Shown: in pieces, positions 53,502 through 64,000 of the stretch | How positions within the stretch are numbered: the first letter of the stretch is position 1 | How the letters are laid out: every line of letters begins with the position of its first letter | Source: Ctena decussata | Lineage: Eukaryota; Mollusca; Bivalvia; Lucinida; Lucinidae | Length of the DNA stretch: 64,000 nt | Direction: 5' to 3' | Assembly: GCA_963989385.1 (NCBI GenBank) | Contig: OZ022506.1 | Location: 23,561,903-23,625,902 of the forward strand | Notes under the pieces: generated by a model | Database searches by the model: none | Told to the model about the DNA's origin: nothing | The model's input: the letters and a program-made list of their open reading frames with translations, nothing else | Translations under genes and position numbers: made by a program

Positions 53502-56500
53502 ATGCCCCGAGGACTCAAAAGAAAGTCAAATAGATCTTCAGCTTGCATAGGCTGCAGTGACGGAGATGGTGAAAATGCGATGCAGTCTGATCTGGAGACC
53601 GACAATGACTCAGGCTCAGAAGAGGGGAGCAGACAGGAAGACTCATTTGTGGTTGGAAATGGTCATGATGACGATGACGGGAAAAGGGGAGCAAATTCAC
53701 CGTCATATAGAATAGAAGAAAAACATGAGAGCTCTTGCGAAGAAGAAGAAATATTATTGCGATATAAAGATAATTCAAAGCAGTATGGTAATGTCAGACA
53801 AAGTAGGTATAGCAGAGATATGCGTAGCATGCGAGAAATTATGGCCGAAATGATGGTTAAATTTCAAGAGAGTCAGAAGGCTATATTTGATAATGCGAAT
53901 CAAAACTCAGAAAATGTTCTCAGTTCACTGAAGTCTATGGAGTCCAGCATGGAAACGATTAGCTCTTACATTATTCGTGACACGCAAACAGCAGACGCAG
54001 ACACGATTTGCACATCCACACAAATTGGTAAAGCAGACCAACAGCCACCTTACACAGCAAACACTGCCGTAAAATACGTAGCTAGCTGTAGAGACGCGAC
54101 AAGGCAAAAGGAAGTTACTGCATCACCTGTTTCCAGCCAGACTACACACACTTTCAGGCCCGGTATAAGAGAAGACCACCAAGACGACCAGACAAATAAC
54201 CGTTACATTCCCACACGAGTATCAATAACGGAAACGCGTGACAGCGGTATAGACCGGCACTATGGGCACCATGTTCTGCAAACGGACACAGATCTTATAA
54301 ACGGACCTCAGACACTCAGACAAGAACTTGTGCATGCACAAGGCTCTTTCCGTCACAATGACAGTGCAGACCGGTACAATGAGCCCATTGTACCACAAGT
54401 CCCATCCAACACACGCACAGACACAGACATTACAAACAGACCTCGACCACTCAGACAAGAACCTGTGTCTGCACAAGGCCCTGTCATTCATAATGGCAAT
54501 GCAGACCGGCACTATGACCCCATTGTACTACGAGTCCCATCAGACATTACAAACAGACCTCAACCACTCAGACAAGAACCTGTGTCTGCACAAGGCCCTG
54601 TCATTCATAATGGCAATGCAGACCGGCACTATGACTCCAGTGTACTACGAGTCCCATCAGACATTACAAACAGACCTCAACCACTCAGACAATAACCTGT
54701 GTCTGCACAAGGCTCTGTCATGCATTATGGCAGTGCAGACCGGCACAATGACCCTAGTGTACTACGAGTCCCATCAGACATTACAAACAGACCTCAACCA
54801 CTCAGACAAGAAACTGTGTCTGCACAAGGCCCTTTCATTCATAATGGCAATGCAGACCGGCACTATGACCCCAGTGTACTACGAGTCCCATCAGACATTG
54901 CAAACAGACCTCAACCACTCAGACAAGAAGCTGTGTCTGCACAAGGCTCTATCATTCATAATGGCAATGCAGACCGGCACTATGACCCCAGTATACAACG
55001 AGTCCAATCAGGCACCCATAGATCGGACATCGATCTAACAAACATCTCTCAGACACACAGACAAGAGCCTGTGCCTACACAGAGCTCCTTTCTTCAGAAT
55101 GGAAATGTGGACGGTCACTATGGACTCGGTTTACCACGAGTCCCATTCGACAGACGTAGATCGGGCACAGATATTACAAATCGACTTCAATCACTCAGAC
55201 AAGAACCTGAGCCTGTACAGGGTTCTTACACTCATAGTGGCCATGCAGACTGGCACTATGGCCCCAGTAATGTGCCAGTTCAATCAGACACATGTAGGTC
55301 GGACACCGATCCAACAAACAGACCACAGACACACAGACAAGAACCAATGACTGCGCAGGGCAATATCATTGACAGTGGACGTGCAGACAGGCACTCTGGG
55401 CCTGACATCATAGAACATTTACAAGACAGTAGTATAATTGTAGGTGAGCTGAATACTAGCACTCGTTCATTGAGACCAGACTATGTTTCTGCCGAAAATG
55501 GTTGGATTCATGATCGTAATATAGGCGGGCACTATGGCTCCACTTTTGCTGGAAACAATACAGACACAATGCTGGTAAGGAAGAGGACAGGAACAGGTCG
55601 TCGTCATTACAGTGCTGATGAAACAGGTGCCAGTGACTATTTTCTGCATGGAAGAGGTAGCGAGAGGCACTGTGACTTCGATTTTGGTAAGGGGGATCAG
55701 CTACAGTCAATGACAGATAAACCCATTCACTGTTCGCATGAGCATAACAAGAACAATATTTTAATCCCGACACCTTCTGTGAATCCTCTTATACATGGCG
55801 ATACGGTTAAGAGTTTGAATGATCAGAACCGCCCTGGTGCTAAGATGGACAATAAAACACACCATGAAAATCCAAAGAGCTTCACTAAATGGTTAGGTTT
55901 ACCAATTACTACGCAGCCAAATGTTTTAACAAGACAATCCAGTGCACACGAGAAACCCGTGAAAATGCCAGCATTCAATGGGACAGATAGTTGGAAAGTG
56001 TGGTACAACCGCTTTAAAACAATAGCAAATTTGAATGAGTGGGACGAAACGACAAAATTAAATAAACTTCTACCGAGGTTACAGGGTGAAGCTGGTGAAT
56101 TCGTATATGGGGAATTGCCACAAGAAATAATCGGAAGTTTTTCTAAATTGATAGAAGAGCTGGAAAGTCGTTTTAGGACAGTAGATACCCACAAAACGTA
56201 TGAAGCTCAGTTTAGCAAAAGAAGTCAGTTATATGGAGAGACAGTAGAGGAATACTGTGCTGCATTAAAGCGCCTGTACGACAAAGCCCATGTTAACAGG
56301 AACCCTGAAAGCCGACGAGAAGCTTTACTTCGAAGATTTCTCAATGGGCTTTTGGATGATCAAGCTAGGTTTGAAGTCGAGTACCATAAGGACCCATCCA
56401 ATATTGATGAGGCGGTTTGCCAGGTTGTGAGCTACATGGAAGCTAAGAAAGTACCACATGTATATGAGCTTGCAGACTCTGATAAAACGCGCAGAAAGAA

Positions 56501-57071
56501 CGTCAAGTTTGCTGATGATAGCTCAGATTCGGAAGAGAGCGATTCAAGTACAGATAAAGAATCATGCAGGTCTTCAAAGAAAAGGAAAAGATTGGTGAGA
56601 AAAGTTGCAAATAAAAGTAAAGTTGGAAATCGAAACCAAGAACAAAGAGAAGCAAGTGAAATAAATCTAGAAATGAAGGAAGCAGCAAGGAACACCGACG
56701 AAAATAACAGCTCCTTATTGGAGGCACGCATTCAACAAATTATTGAGTCCAAGCTGAAAGACTATCAAATCAGTGTAAAACAGGAGCAACCTACCGTCTC
56801 ACTAAATACAAACGTGCCAACCGGAGGGAACTTTCAAAAGAGAACTGGTATCCAGTGCCACTACTGTCGGGAATATGGCCATTATAAGAGAGATTGCCCT
56901 CAGCTCATCCTATTAGAACGCCCACGATATGGGGATCAGTCAAATAACATCAGGGGAACTTCTCCGAGACCTCCAGCTCTAGGAAATAGCTACTTCAGAT
57001 CAAGACCCCAGTTCAGCTCATATCAACAGGGAGAAGAAACCACTGCACCAAAGGATATTTCTTTAAACTAG
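53502..57071 (+). CDS. gag: Gag polyprotein of the LTR element, one in-frame stop
   Basis: One reading frame of 1189 sense codons with a single TAA at 54693-54695. The N-terminus is acidic and polar (about residues 1-95), then a predicted coiled-coil-like stretch (REIMAEMMVKFQESQKAI, about residues 112-129). A 39-residue repeat array follows (about residues 245-630). The retrotransposon Gag core starts at PAFNGTDSWKVWYNRF (about residue 822) and ends near VSYMEAKK. A basic linker (KKRKRLVRK) leads to a CCHC knuckle CHYCREYGHYKRDC (about residue 1118). The stop replaces a GAA present in the sister repeats, so it is a point mutation. With it, the downstream 790 codons could start at the Met at 54699. 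Gag forms the particle that packages element RNA. Confidence 0.85.
54240..55410 (+). repeat. 117 bp (39-residue) tandem repeats in gag
   Basis: About ten units; spacing of 117 bp measured between 54462 and 54579. The central five are nearly identical (SAQGPVIHNGNADRHYD then VLRVPSDITNRPQPLRQ). The flanking ones are longer (about 45 residues, with extra RSDTD-like residues) and more diverged. The unit length is a multiple of 3, so the array stays in frame and also keeps a second frame open. Confidence 0.9.
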
Positions 57072-57847
57072 AAGGGACCAGTTCGAATGGCCGCCGAACG
57101 GTCCAAACTTGGAATGGCCAGGATGTAAATTGCAATGGACTTAGACAGCATGAGCCAACTCTGGTTCCTAAAGAACTATGTGCGAATGGGGGAGGAACAG
57201 CGGAACAGGCGTTTTGAGGATGAGCCTAAGGAAAAAGAAACATATAAGGAAAAAGAAACATATAAGGAGCCCAAAAGTAAGAAGCATAGGAAATAAAAGT
57301 AAAAAGTATGCAAAGACCAGGAACTGAAACAATCAAAATCCAAATCCAGCCCTCAAACCATAGTTGGAAACAACTAAGATTACAAATAATCAAGATACAG
57401 AGAACATATGGCCAACCGAGTGAGCAGCTTGTTCTCAAAAGGTGGCCACTCAGCAACCCAAACCGAACCAAAAATAATAAGAACATACATAAGGTAAAAC
57501 ATCACAGAAACTCTGACACCAAAAACAGGCAACAGAGAACCACAACAGAACTACCGCCTTGGAACGGTCAGTAATGAATTACTGGGGGGCTTAAATATTA
57601 TAAACTCTGTCAAAAGCTTTAAAGGTTTTAGCTTATGTGAAACATTAACAGAAACATGATGGATTCACTATTTCAAACACAAACCAAACAAACAATAAAA
57701 TAAGAGCTAGCGATCATTTTATACCAAACTTAGGATTTATTAGGGAGATAATGAATATGCATACTCAAAAGGATTATGTATATTCTGATTCGATGGTATG
57801 GACCAGTAAATGGAATGTCTTTAAATGTGCTCGTGAGGACACATCGC
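57072..57847 (+). other. Non-coding 3' internal region of the LTR element
   Basis: About 790 bp where pol would be expected. A duplicated AAGGAAAAAGAAACATAT unit lies at 57229-57266, and A-rich sequence follows. No protease, RT or integrase motif in any frame, so the lack of pol looks like loss and not frameshift. Confidence 0.75.
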
Positions 57848-57864
57848 TTAAAGAGGGGGGCAAA
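57848..57864 (+). promoter_or_regulatory. Polypurine tract
   Basis: AAAGAGGGGGGCAAA directly precedes the 3' LTR, the expected primer for plus-strand DNA synthesis. Confidence 0.8.
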
Positions 57865-58718
57865 TGTAGAGTCGTACTGTTGACAGTGCCCTCTTATATA
57901 TATTTATTTCCTTATTAGCTTCACAGTGTTCTTAGTGTTCCGTTTCGGAGCCCTTTTCATACTTTATTTTCTCCATTTAAGACGGCACCTTTTCTGTGAA
58001 GTGCATTTGAACCATATGAACCTAACGTTGTACTTTAAGTGTAATATCGATTGACTGCAAGTAATATGTAATTATTTTTAGAACAAATCGATATAAATAG
58101 TTTAACCTGGTGACCCAGTAGTAGTTTACTTTGGCGGACAAATTCAAAGTAGACTAAAGAATCTATATTTTGTGTGACTTCCCAAGATATATAGGTAATT
58201 ATTGATATTAGTTCGGCCATTTAATTGCAAAGGGTCACCAAGTACATCGTTTCCCCAACGCGCTTCTTGTTGGTTTTGCTGGTTTCGTAACCCAACGCGT
58301 TGGGATCCCGACGTCCCAACCGCTAACCAGCGCGTTGGGAGTTGGAATTCGACGTGTTGGGTGCTGATTTCAGCAGATTGCTCGTTGGGTATGTGTTGGG
58401 TATATAAGCAGCGGTTGGCTTGGGTCAAGGGGGGAATGCGTTTTGCGCTGGTAAAGAGCAGTTGTGTTTTTAGCGTTGGATCGGGTTTACGTGTCTGGGA
58501 TTCAAACACGGAGTTTTAGAGTTAAAGGCCATACGTTGAGGTAGGGGTAAATATTATTCTTTCAAGCCAAGCGCTGCTTAAGATAATGCTCTTATTTTTT
58601 AAAGAAAATAATTGTTATTAAAATTAGTTAACAGTTAGTGGCTTGAGTCTTTGTCAAACCCGAGAATTGTAGGGAGTTGCGTCAGTCGGACGGCAAGTGT
58701 AACCGCTTGGTCATTACA
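57865..58718 (+). repeat. 3' LTR (854 bp)
   Basis: Identical to the 5' LTR except for three substitutions that I could find (one in a T-rich run near 58595, ACGG against ATGG and TTGG against TCGG near the end). Confidence 0.95.
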
Positions 58719-59630
58719 ATATATATAGTAGGTACGTTGGTCATTCAGATTTTTTTTCCTAAAATGAACTTGGGTGCTTTTTAGTCTTGATGTACTGGGT
58801 GCTTGTTAGTCTTGATGTCTGACGAAACAAAACCCGAAGTACTGTATTATATGTATTAGCCGAATTTAATCCTTTAAAGTAAAAGGATAGACAATGATCA
58901 GGAATTTCCATATCCCGCCCTCGAAGTCGAAAGCGAAAAAGCAGAAACAGAAACTGACAAAACTTCTCGGAAGACACGCACGGTAAACCAAATAAACAGC
59001 TTTCTCACAAACAGTGGGTTATTCAGCTACCCCATTTGAACATCTATTTTCACCTGTTTTCTACAATTTTAAACTACAAAACAAACTAGAAAGCAAAGTG
59101 GACAGCTATACAGGTGACGACATTGCTGGAAGACCACAGACAAGCGGACATAAGAACATGAAACATTGAAGAACCGCAAAAGAAGTACCACCGGAACGGG
59201 CGTTTCTTTAACCTAGAATCTATGACGTATTATTACAAAACTTATCATTCCCATACTTATTTTTTTTTCCGGAACATAATCGATTGAATAACCTGTTATC
59301 AGAACTTTTATCTATGTAACTTTGCACTTGATATTCAATTATTATTATCAAATGAATTTAATCGAGCATTTATATCAAGATAATGCCATATATTGAAAAA
59401 AATATCCATGCGAGGAAATTTGTGAATTTTTTCTAGACTGTTCAAAGCTTGTTATTATTATGTTTCTTACAAGGCCTAATATATTATTGTAATCGATAAG
59501 ACAAGAGTTATTTGTCTGAGTGAAATGCAATTTATTGTGACAAATTGACAAATGGTCTGATAAATGTTAACGCCGTTTGAAGCTATATTAGTCCAAATTC
59601 TTATGCTGGTTTTGTCAGAGCTTACTATAA
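58719..59630. other. Unassigned spacer
   Basis: A local tandem GGGTGCTTTTTAGTCTTGAT / GGGTGCTTGTTAGTCTTGAT occurs at 58769-58820. No gene recognised. Confidence 0.5.
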
Positions 59631-59871
59631 TTGAGCCGTGACACGACAAAACCAACAAAGTGGCATGTGCCATCAGTGGCGACTCAGATCAGCCGGGACA
59701 TCCGCCCAGTCTGATCAGAGTCTTCGCTGTCCGCATTGATCTAGCTTAGACCCTTAGTTACATTTTAAGTGCCCCGTGAAGATTTGATCAGACTGGGCGG
59801 GTGCTTAGACGAATCTGAGTCTTCACTGGGCGCTTATTCCCCTTTGTTGGTTTGGTCGTGTCGCGACTCAT
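59631..59871. mobile_element. Palindromic MITE family A, copy 8
   Basis: GAGCCGTGACACGACAAAAC and TTTGGTCGTGTCGCGACTC termini with the family interior (ACTCAGATCAGCCGGGACAT, CTAGCTTAGACCCTTAG, AATCTGAGTCTTCACTGGGC). Confidence 0.85.
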
Positions 59872-60655
59872 CATTACTGTCTGGATCAATGAGTGCATGC
59901 GAACGATTTGCGTCAAAATATTATTTTTGGGTAAAACAAGGCCACAGATATTTCGCAATAATTAATTCAAATTACCCCAAACTAGATTATGCAACCAGTT
60001 TCAAAACTTCATTGCGAAGATTTTAACTTTTGTTTTCTTTCCAAATAATTCGGGATTTCAAACTATATTTGATTTTTGGACTCCAATTAAATCATTCAGA
60101 TGAGTCATTCTACAAAAATGAAGGAATTACGGGTTTTTTTTGCGAAAAAATAAAACACATCTAATTTTGATTTTTTTTTTATTTTAATATCAACTCTGAA
60201 CATTTACCAACAATAAACCATTCATTTAGACAGGAGAATCTGCATAATAATACATGCTGGCTTATTTCAATGGCTGCCCTGGTTTAAAATGTCATTCCTG
60301 TTACCACAATAAGAAACCTTATTTCCTATATACAATTATTATCGTACTTATTTTCTTGTCCCATAATAAAAAGCTCCTTTCTAGACCTCCAAGTTTGCAA
60401 ACTTGTTATGAGTAAAAAATATTTGTTACTAATAATATAATTAATAATTTGTTATTTTTACTGAAACAAAATATTTTCAGACATGTGCTATCAAATCTAT
60501 TTTGGGAAACTGTAGGATGAGTATCTTCATTTTCTGTAATAGGTAGCTGCAGGCATCAACTGTCGAACTGGTAAATAAATGCAACAATGGATTTGTTTTT
60601 ATATTTAGCAAAATTTGGCTGGTAACAGGAATGACATTTAGTAACAGGAATGACA
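59872..60655. other. Unassigned AT-rich spacer
   Basis: No gene recognised. AACAGGAATGACATTTAGTA and AACAGGAATGACAACAAT occur in tandem at 60626-60660. Confidence 0.45.
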
Positions 60656-60660
60656 ACAAT

Positions 60661-60985
60661 AGAGGATCTTACACAAGTGGTCATTTTATATGAAATTTAT
60701 GAAACGAGCATTGGACGAGTTTCTTGAACTTCATATGAACTGACCACGAGTGTAAGATTCTGTTAATCATATGACCCTTTAAAATGGGACTTTACCCTGC
60801 AGTCATAAAATGTTGAATCAACATTGATCCAACGTTGAGTCAACGTCATGACGTTGAATCAACGTTGAATCAATGTCGGATCAAAGTTGTGTGCCTGATG
60901 CGTAACGCCTACAAACTGAACATTATTTCAATAAGAAAATGCACTGTCGACATGGACATTGTTTACAGTTCTAAAGCAATTTGTC
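60661..60985. mobile_element. Short foldback element, copy 2, carrying a 108 bp insertion
   Basis: 60661-60792 matches 8608-8745 (GATCTTACACAAGTGG, TTTATGAAACGAGCATT, GTGTAAGATTCTGTTAATC). The match stops at 60794 and resumes at 60903 (TAACGCCTACAAACTGAACA). The 108 bp between are rich in GTTGAATCAACGTTGA-like units and are flanked by TA. Confidence 0.7.
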
Positions 60986-61089
60986 CAAAACTATATGCAG
61001 TCAATCCTCCGGCCCAACAATGCTGCACATAAAACTTGATCAGATTTGGCTGGTCGGTGTAGGAGATATTTGTGTTTACAAGTATGAGC

Positions 61090-61178
61090 GAAAGATGAAC
61101 GACGACGGACGATAGACCAAGCCTATACTATAAGCTCACCTTGTTAGTCTTCGGCTCAGGTGAGCTAAAAATGAAGGA
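61090..61178 (-). mobile_element. Reversed 5' end of an R5 pearl-like element
   Basis: GACGACGGACGATAGACC, then ACTATAAGCTCACCTTG and CTTCGGCTCAGGTGAGCT are the inverse of the R5 start at 32523. The 3' part is not clearly present. Confidence 0.65.
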
Positions 61179-61439
61179 GCTATCAATTCGACTACAATTT
61201 CCCCATTATAAGTCAATGGGAGCTTTAGGTTGCCATAGAAACCAGAGTTTTCGCCCGATCTGCCCCAAAAACTATCTCTGAAGCCAGTTGGTCAATGTTG
61301 ATAAAACTTTTTATCACATGACGTCGCATCTGAGAGTGTAATAAAGCCATGCATTAAAAAAGATAATCCAGTAGTGGATTAAATATGCAAATTACGTCGT
61401 AACGTTGTACGTTGAAGTCCATAAAACGTCGCGTTTTCT

Positions 61440-61680
61440 AATGGCAAAATCGACACGTTTTAGTGCAAAATTTGCTAATAAAACGTGATTTTGGTGTCAT
61501 ATGATAAACAGAATCTTGCATTCGTGCTCCTGTATTATTGAATTTATTAAACTCGTTGGTTAAAACGATAAGATGCTCGACAGAGCCTCGCATCTTATGT
61601 TTTTCACAACTCGTTTAATAAATTCAATAATACATGAGCACTCATGTAAGATCATCTATATATGAAGCTTCACTAGGGTG
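61440..61680. mobile_element. Foldback element with double hairpin
   Basis: TGTATTATTGAATTTATTAA / TTAATAAATTCAATAATACA arms, an ACTCG/CGAGT shoulder, and an inner ATAAGATGC / GCATCTTAT hairpin around TCGACAGAGCCTC. Outer sequences GTGCTCCTG/ATGAGCAC also pair. Confidence 0.75.
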
Positions 61681-61689
61681 GGGCAACTT

Positions 61690-61795
61690 CGAAAGTGTGG
61701 ACGACGACGACGACGAATGGACGACCGACCATTGCTATACTATAAACTCACTTTGTGAACCGTTGGTCGGGTGAGTTAAAAGGGATTTCCCTTTT
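61690..61795 (-). mobile_element. Reversed, diverged R5-like 5' end
   Basis: GACGACGACGACGAATGGACG, ATACTATAAACTCACTTTG and GTCGGGTGAGTTAAAA resemble the inverted R5 start with substitutions. Probably a decayed relative. Confidence 0.5.
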
Positions 61796-61877
61796 TAACG
61801 AGTATTGGTTGCAAATCCAGTTTTCGCGCAATAAGGTTTTTATCACGTGTTCAGTGAGTTGGAATGGGTCAGTTTAA

Positions 61878-62648
61878 GGGGGTGATAATCACTGATTTGG
61901 GACAAAGACAAAAATCTGCATAAAATGCTCAAAATACCACTGATCTTTCCAATACTTAGCAGATGCCTTCTGTATGTTGTTTCTCATAATTTAGAATCCC
62001 AAAATGCAGCATTTGTTAATGTTAAAAAGTGTTTTTATAAGAAAAGATCAAAGGGTAATTTTCTGCGAATAAATCTGAAAAAATAATATCATTATTGAAA
62101 ATATACTTAGTGCTTAAAGTACCTTGTAACATAATGGAGAGCGTCCTAGCAATTATTTTTTCAAACTCTTTCACACATTATCAGTCTGAGCAGATGAAAA
62201 AAAATGCTGTCTGTGTCCAAATTTTTTTTTGTCAAAACACACAGGTTAACAGGTATGCTTGCCTACCCTATATTTAATAAATGCGTCCAGTGTACATTTA
62301 CTTTGTATATGGTTGAACATTTAGAAAAAGCTACTGTTTTCATCTGGTCTACATTACAATTTGAGAAAGAGTTGGAATAAATAATTGCTAGGACGCTCTT
62401 CATTATGCAATAATGCACCTTTAGCTCTACGTAAATTTTCAATAAGGATATTATTTTTTCAGATTTATTCGCAGAAAATTACCCTTTGATCTTTCCTTAT
62501 AAAAACACTTTTTTAAGCAGCATGTACGTCTATTTTGTGATCTAAGCTGTAAAGAACAACAAAAATCAGAAGTCTGCTAACTTTCAGGGAGATACGTTAC
62601 TTTTTTATGGTTTTATGCAGATTTTTACATTCACCATAAATCACCACC
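61878..62648. mobile_element. 771 bp foldback with TTAA target duplication
   Basis: TTAA lies on both sides (61874-61877 and 62649-62652). The arms (about 61878-62180 and 62360-62648) pair over long distances: AAAAATCTGCATAAAA with TTTTATGCAGATTTTT, GATCAAAGGGTAATTTTCTG with CAGAAAATTACCCTTTGATC, and GAGCGTCCTAGCAATTATT with AATAATTGCTAGGACGCTC. The 180 bp centre is unpaired. TTAA is the target of piggyBac and Kolobok groups. No transposase. Confidence 0.85.
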
Positions 62649-62684
62649 TTAATTATTATCTTTGTAATGAATGACGCAGACGTC

Positions 62685-62790
62685 ACTGGTTAGAGTGGCT
62701 CGGTTATTGTGCAGAGAGTCACCGGAAGGTCATCATCCGACGACTAGAAAACTCTCACTGCCAACCAAGCAGTAAATGGGTACCAAGGTT
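62685..62790 (+). mobile_element. SINE S-C fragment with possible tRNA-like head
   Basis: CAAGCAGTAAATGGGTACC matches the S-C copy at 29596. Upstream CACTGGTTAGAGTGGCTCGG could be the decayed A-box part of a tRNA-like head that the other copy lacks. The CCTTTACC tail is absent. Confidence 0.45.
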
Positions 62791-63089
62791 GTCAATGGTT
62801 ATGTGTTTTCTCTGATTGGCCTGTTTCAACTCCTGAAAAATACACATGGTGGTGATGGCAATACCTAAATGATCGAACTAAAATATTTCAGCTGACACAT
62901 GTTGCTAAATAAAAGCATGATATCCCGCCACTACTGGGCATCGTAACTTATGTAACTTATTTTTCAGATATATAATAGCTAAATGGCCTCATAACAGTCT
63001 TGTGAGATTTCTAACGATGTGGGGCATTCTGACCGGTGTAGATTTAGATCAGGCTAAAATGCTTTTCTTTGAGCTGAGATACTCCGTTC

Positions 63090-63545
63090 CTTATTCTATG
63101 AAGTTAAACATATCTGTGAGGGTCCATTCAGATATTCCATATAGTATAGGAAGTACAGGTCAAAAACCATTTTTCAGATCTATCAAAGGTGGATAACTCA
63201 TGAACTGGAAAGGCCAAAGTGATGGTCCTTAGCCACAATATGTAACCTTTGATGATGTTAAACATATCTGTGAAGTTCATTCAGATAGTATAAACAGTAA
63301 AGGAATAACAGACCAGAAACCATTTTTCAAATACGTACAAGGGCAGCAACTCTGTTAAAAATGTATGGATTTTGCCCATTAACAAACCCATGCCACTCAT
63401 CCCGGATAACAGTATGTATGCAAAATTTGAAGAAATTCCGTGAATAAATACTCGTTATCGATCGGAAATGGTGAGCACGAATGTACGGACGGACGGACAC
63501 CAAAAGGTATATCATAACACCCCGCCACTAAAGTCTGACGGGGAA
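63090..63545 (-). mobile_element. Family R4, copy 3 (reversed, partial)
   Basis: Ends with GGACGGACGGAC and then ACACCCCGCCACTAAAGTCTGACGGGG, the inverse of an R4 5' hairpin and GTCC tract. Upstream are two ~155 bp diverged units (AAACATATCTGTGA, AACCATTTTTCA). The CATTAACAAACCCATGCC segment fits the AATGGGCAAATT part of R4 only loosely. Confidence 0.65.
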
Positions 63546-64000
63546 TAAAACACATTTTTCACTGAAATCATTTGTTTGGTGGTTTGTTTTGATGTTTGGC
63601 GATCCAGTAAAGTTATATTGTAATACAGAGATGGGCACCATCACTTTCCCTTCAGTAGCTTAGCTGTATGCAGTAATAGCCATTATAACACTGGAGACTT
63701 TGTCTTTTCAATTAAAACGGTCTGATAGTCATGCATGGTTGAAGCAAACTCAGTGCAAAATCAGGGAAATTCCACTTACTGGAAACCACCAGTTTCGAAA
63801 ACTGTTAATATATGTGTAGCTTAAACACTTTCATAAGCATTTACTACAGTATACAATTTTTGTTTCGGTGAGCCGTTAATGTTCTTGCAAACGAAAAATG
63901 TGATTCAACATGAAAGAGGGGTGCGGTGAACAGGTCATCCCTGTTACTTCTGTGTCATTCCTATTACCATGGCAAACAACAGACTATTATATGCCGCTTA
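63546..64000. other. Unassigned end of window
   Basis: No gene or repeat recognised. Confidence 0.45.

Larger units (their letters stand above)
52397..58718 (+). mobile_element. Gag-only LTR retrotransposon (Gypsy-like), 6.3 kb
   Basis: Two 854 bp direct repeats (52397-53250 and 57865-58718) start TGTAGAG and end CATTACA. ATAT flanks both sides, which may be a 4 bp target duplication although the site is AT-rich. Between them are a primer-binding-like site, a long gag frame with a CCHC knuckle, about 790 bp of non-coding sequence and a polypurine tract. No protease, reverse transcriptase, RNase H or integrase can be found in any frame. Replication would need enzymes from a related autonomous element. 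Three differences between the LTRs in 854 bp mean recent insertion. Confidence 0.9.

Noticed and set aside
54328..55038. 236-codon frame overlapping gag in another phase
   Set aside because: It is open only because the 117 bp repeat unit is a multiple of 3 and happens to lack stops in that phase; it has no domain and ends where the repeats diverge.

Overview
The window is eukaryotic DNA, most likely from a bivalve mollusc. Evidence: it is AT-rich and intron/intergenic-like, it carries several tRNA-derived SINEs, and it holds several elements built like the bivalve 'pearl'/Helentron-type repeats (5' hairpin, GTCC-rich tract, tandem ~160-320 bp cores). The species assignment is inference. Almost nothing is host coding sequence. 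The only gene I can support is a C2H2 zinc-finger gene, present twice.

Layout. Positions 1-4765 (block A) and 10902-23360 (block B) are two copies of one segmental duplication carrying that gene. Block B holds the intact 296-codon zinc-finger exon (22363-23253). In block A the same exon is split inside its first finger by a 2.65 kb DNA transposon (1241-3889). Block B is longer because it took its own insertions: a SINE with 13 bp target duplication, a 119 bp LINE 3' end, a 2.5 kb Tigger/pogo-like element, and a region filled with dead LINE. Because the two blocks act as filled and empty sites for each other, several insertion boundaries can be read to the base.

4.8-10.9 kb and 23.4-37.4 kb are nested repeat territory: a small palindromic MITE family (eight copies across the window), foldback elements, pearl-like arrays, a MULE transposase remnant and SINEs. 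37452-44517 is a 3.53 kb tandem duplication with one substitution seen outside homopolymers, so it is either very recent or an assembly artefact. 44.5-52.4 kb has foldbacks, a MULE-type MITE with a 9 bp target duplication, and a ~77 bp satellite organised as a 219 bp three-unit higher-order repeat (48.8-49.9 kb). 52397-58718 is a young LTR retrotransposon with 854 bp near-identical LTRs, PBS-like and polypurine tracts and a long Gag with a 39-residue repeat array, but no pol: a gag-only non-autonomous element. 58.7-64 kb returns to foldbacks (one 771 bp with TTAA target duplication) and pearl-like ends.

No operon-like cooperation exists here. The genes that interact are transposon parts with missing partners: the gag-only LTR element, the MITEs and the SINEs all need enzymes encoded elsewhere. 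No rRNA, CRISPR or functional tRNA gene was seen; every tRNA-like sequence belongs to a SINE.
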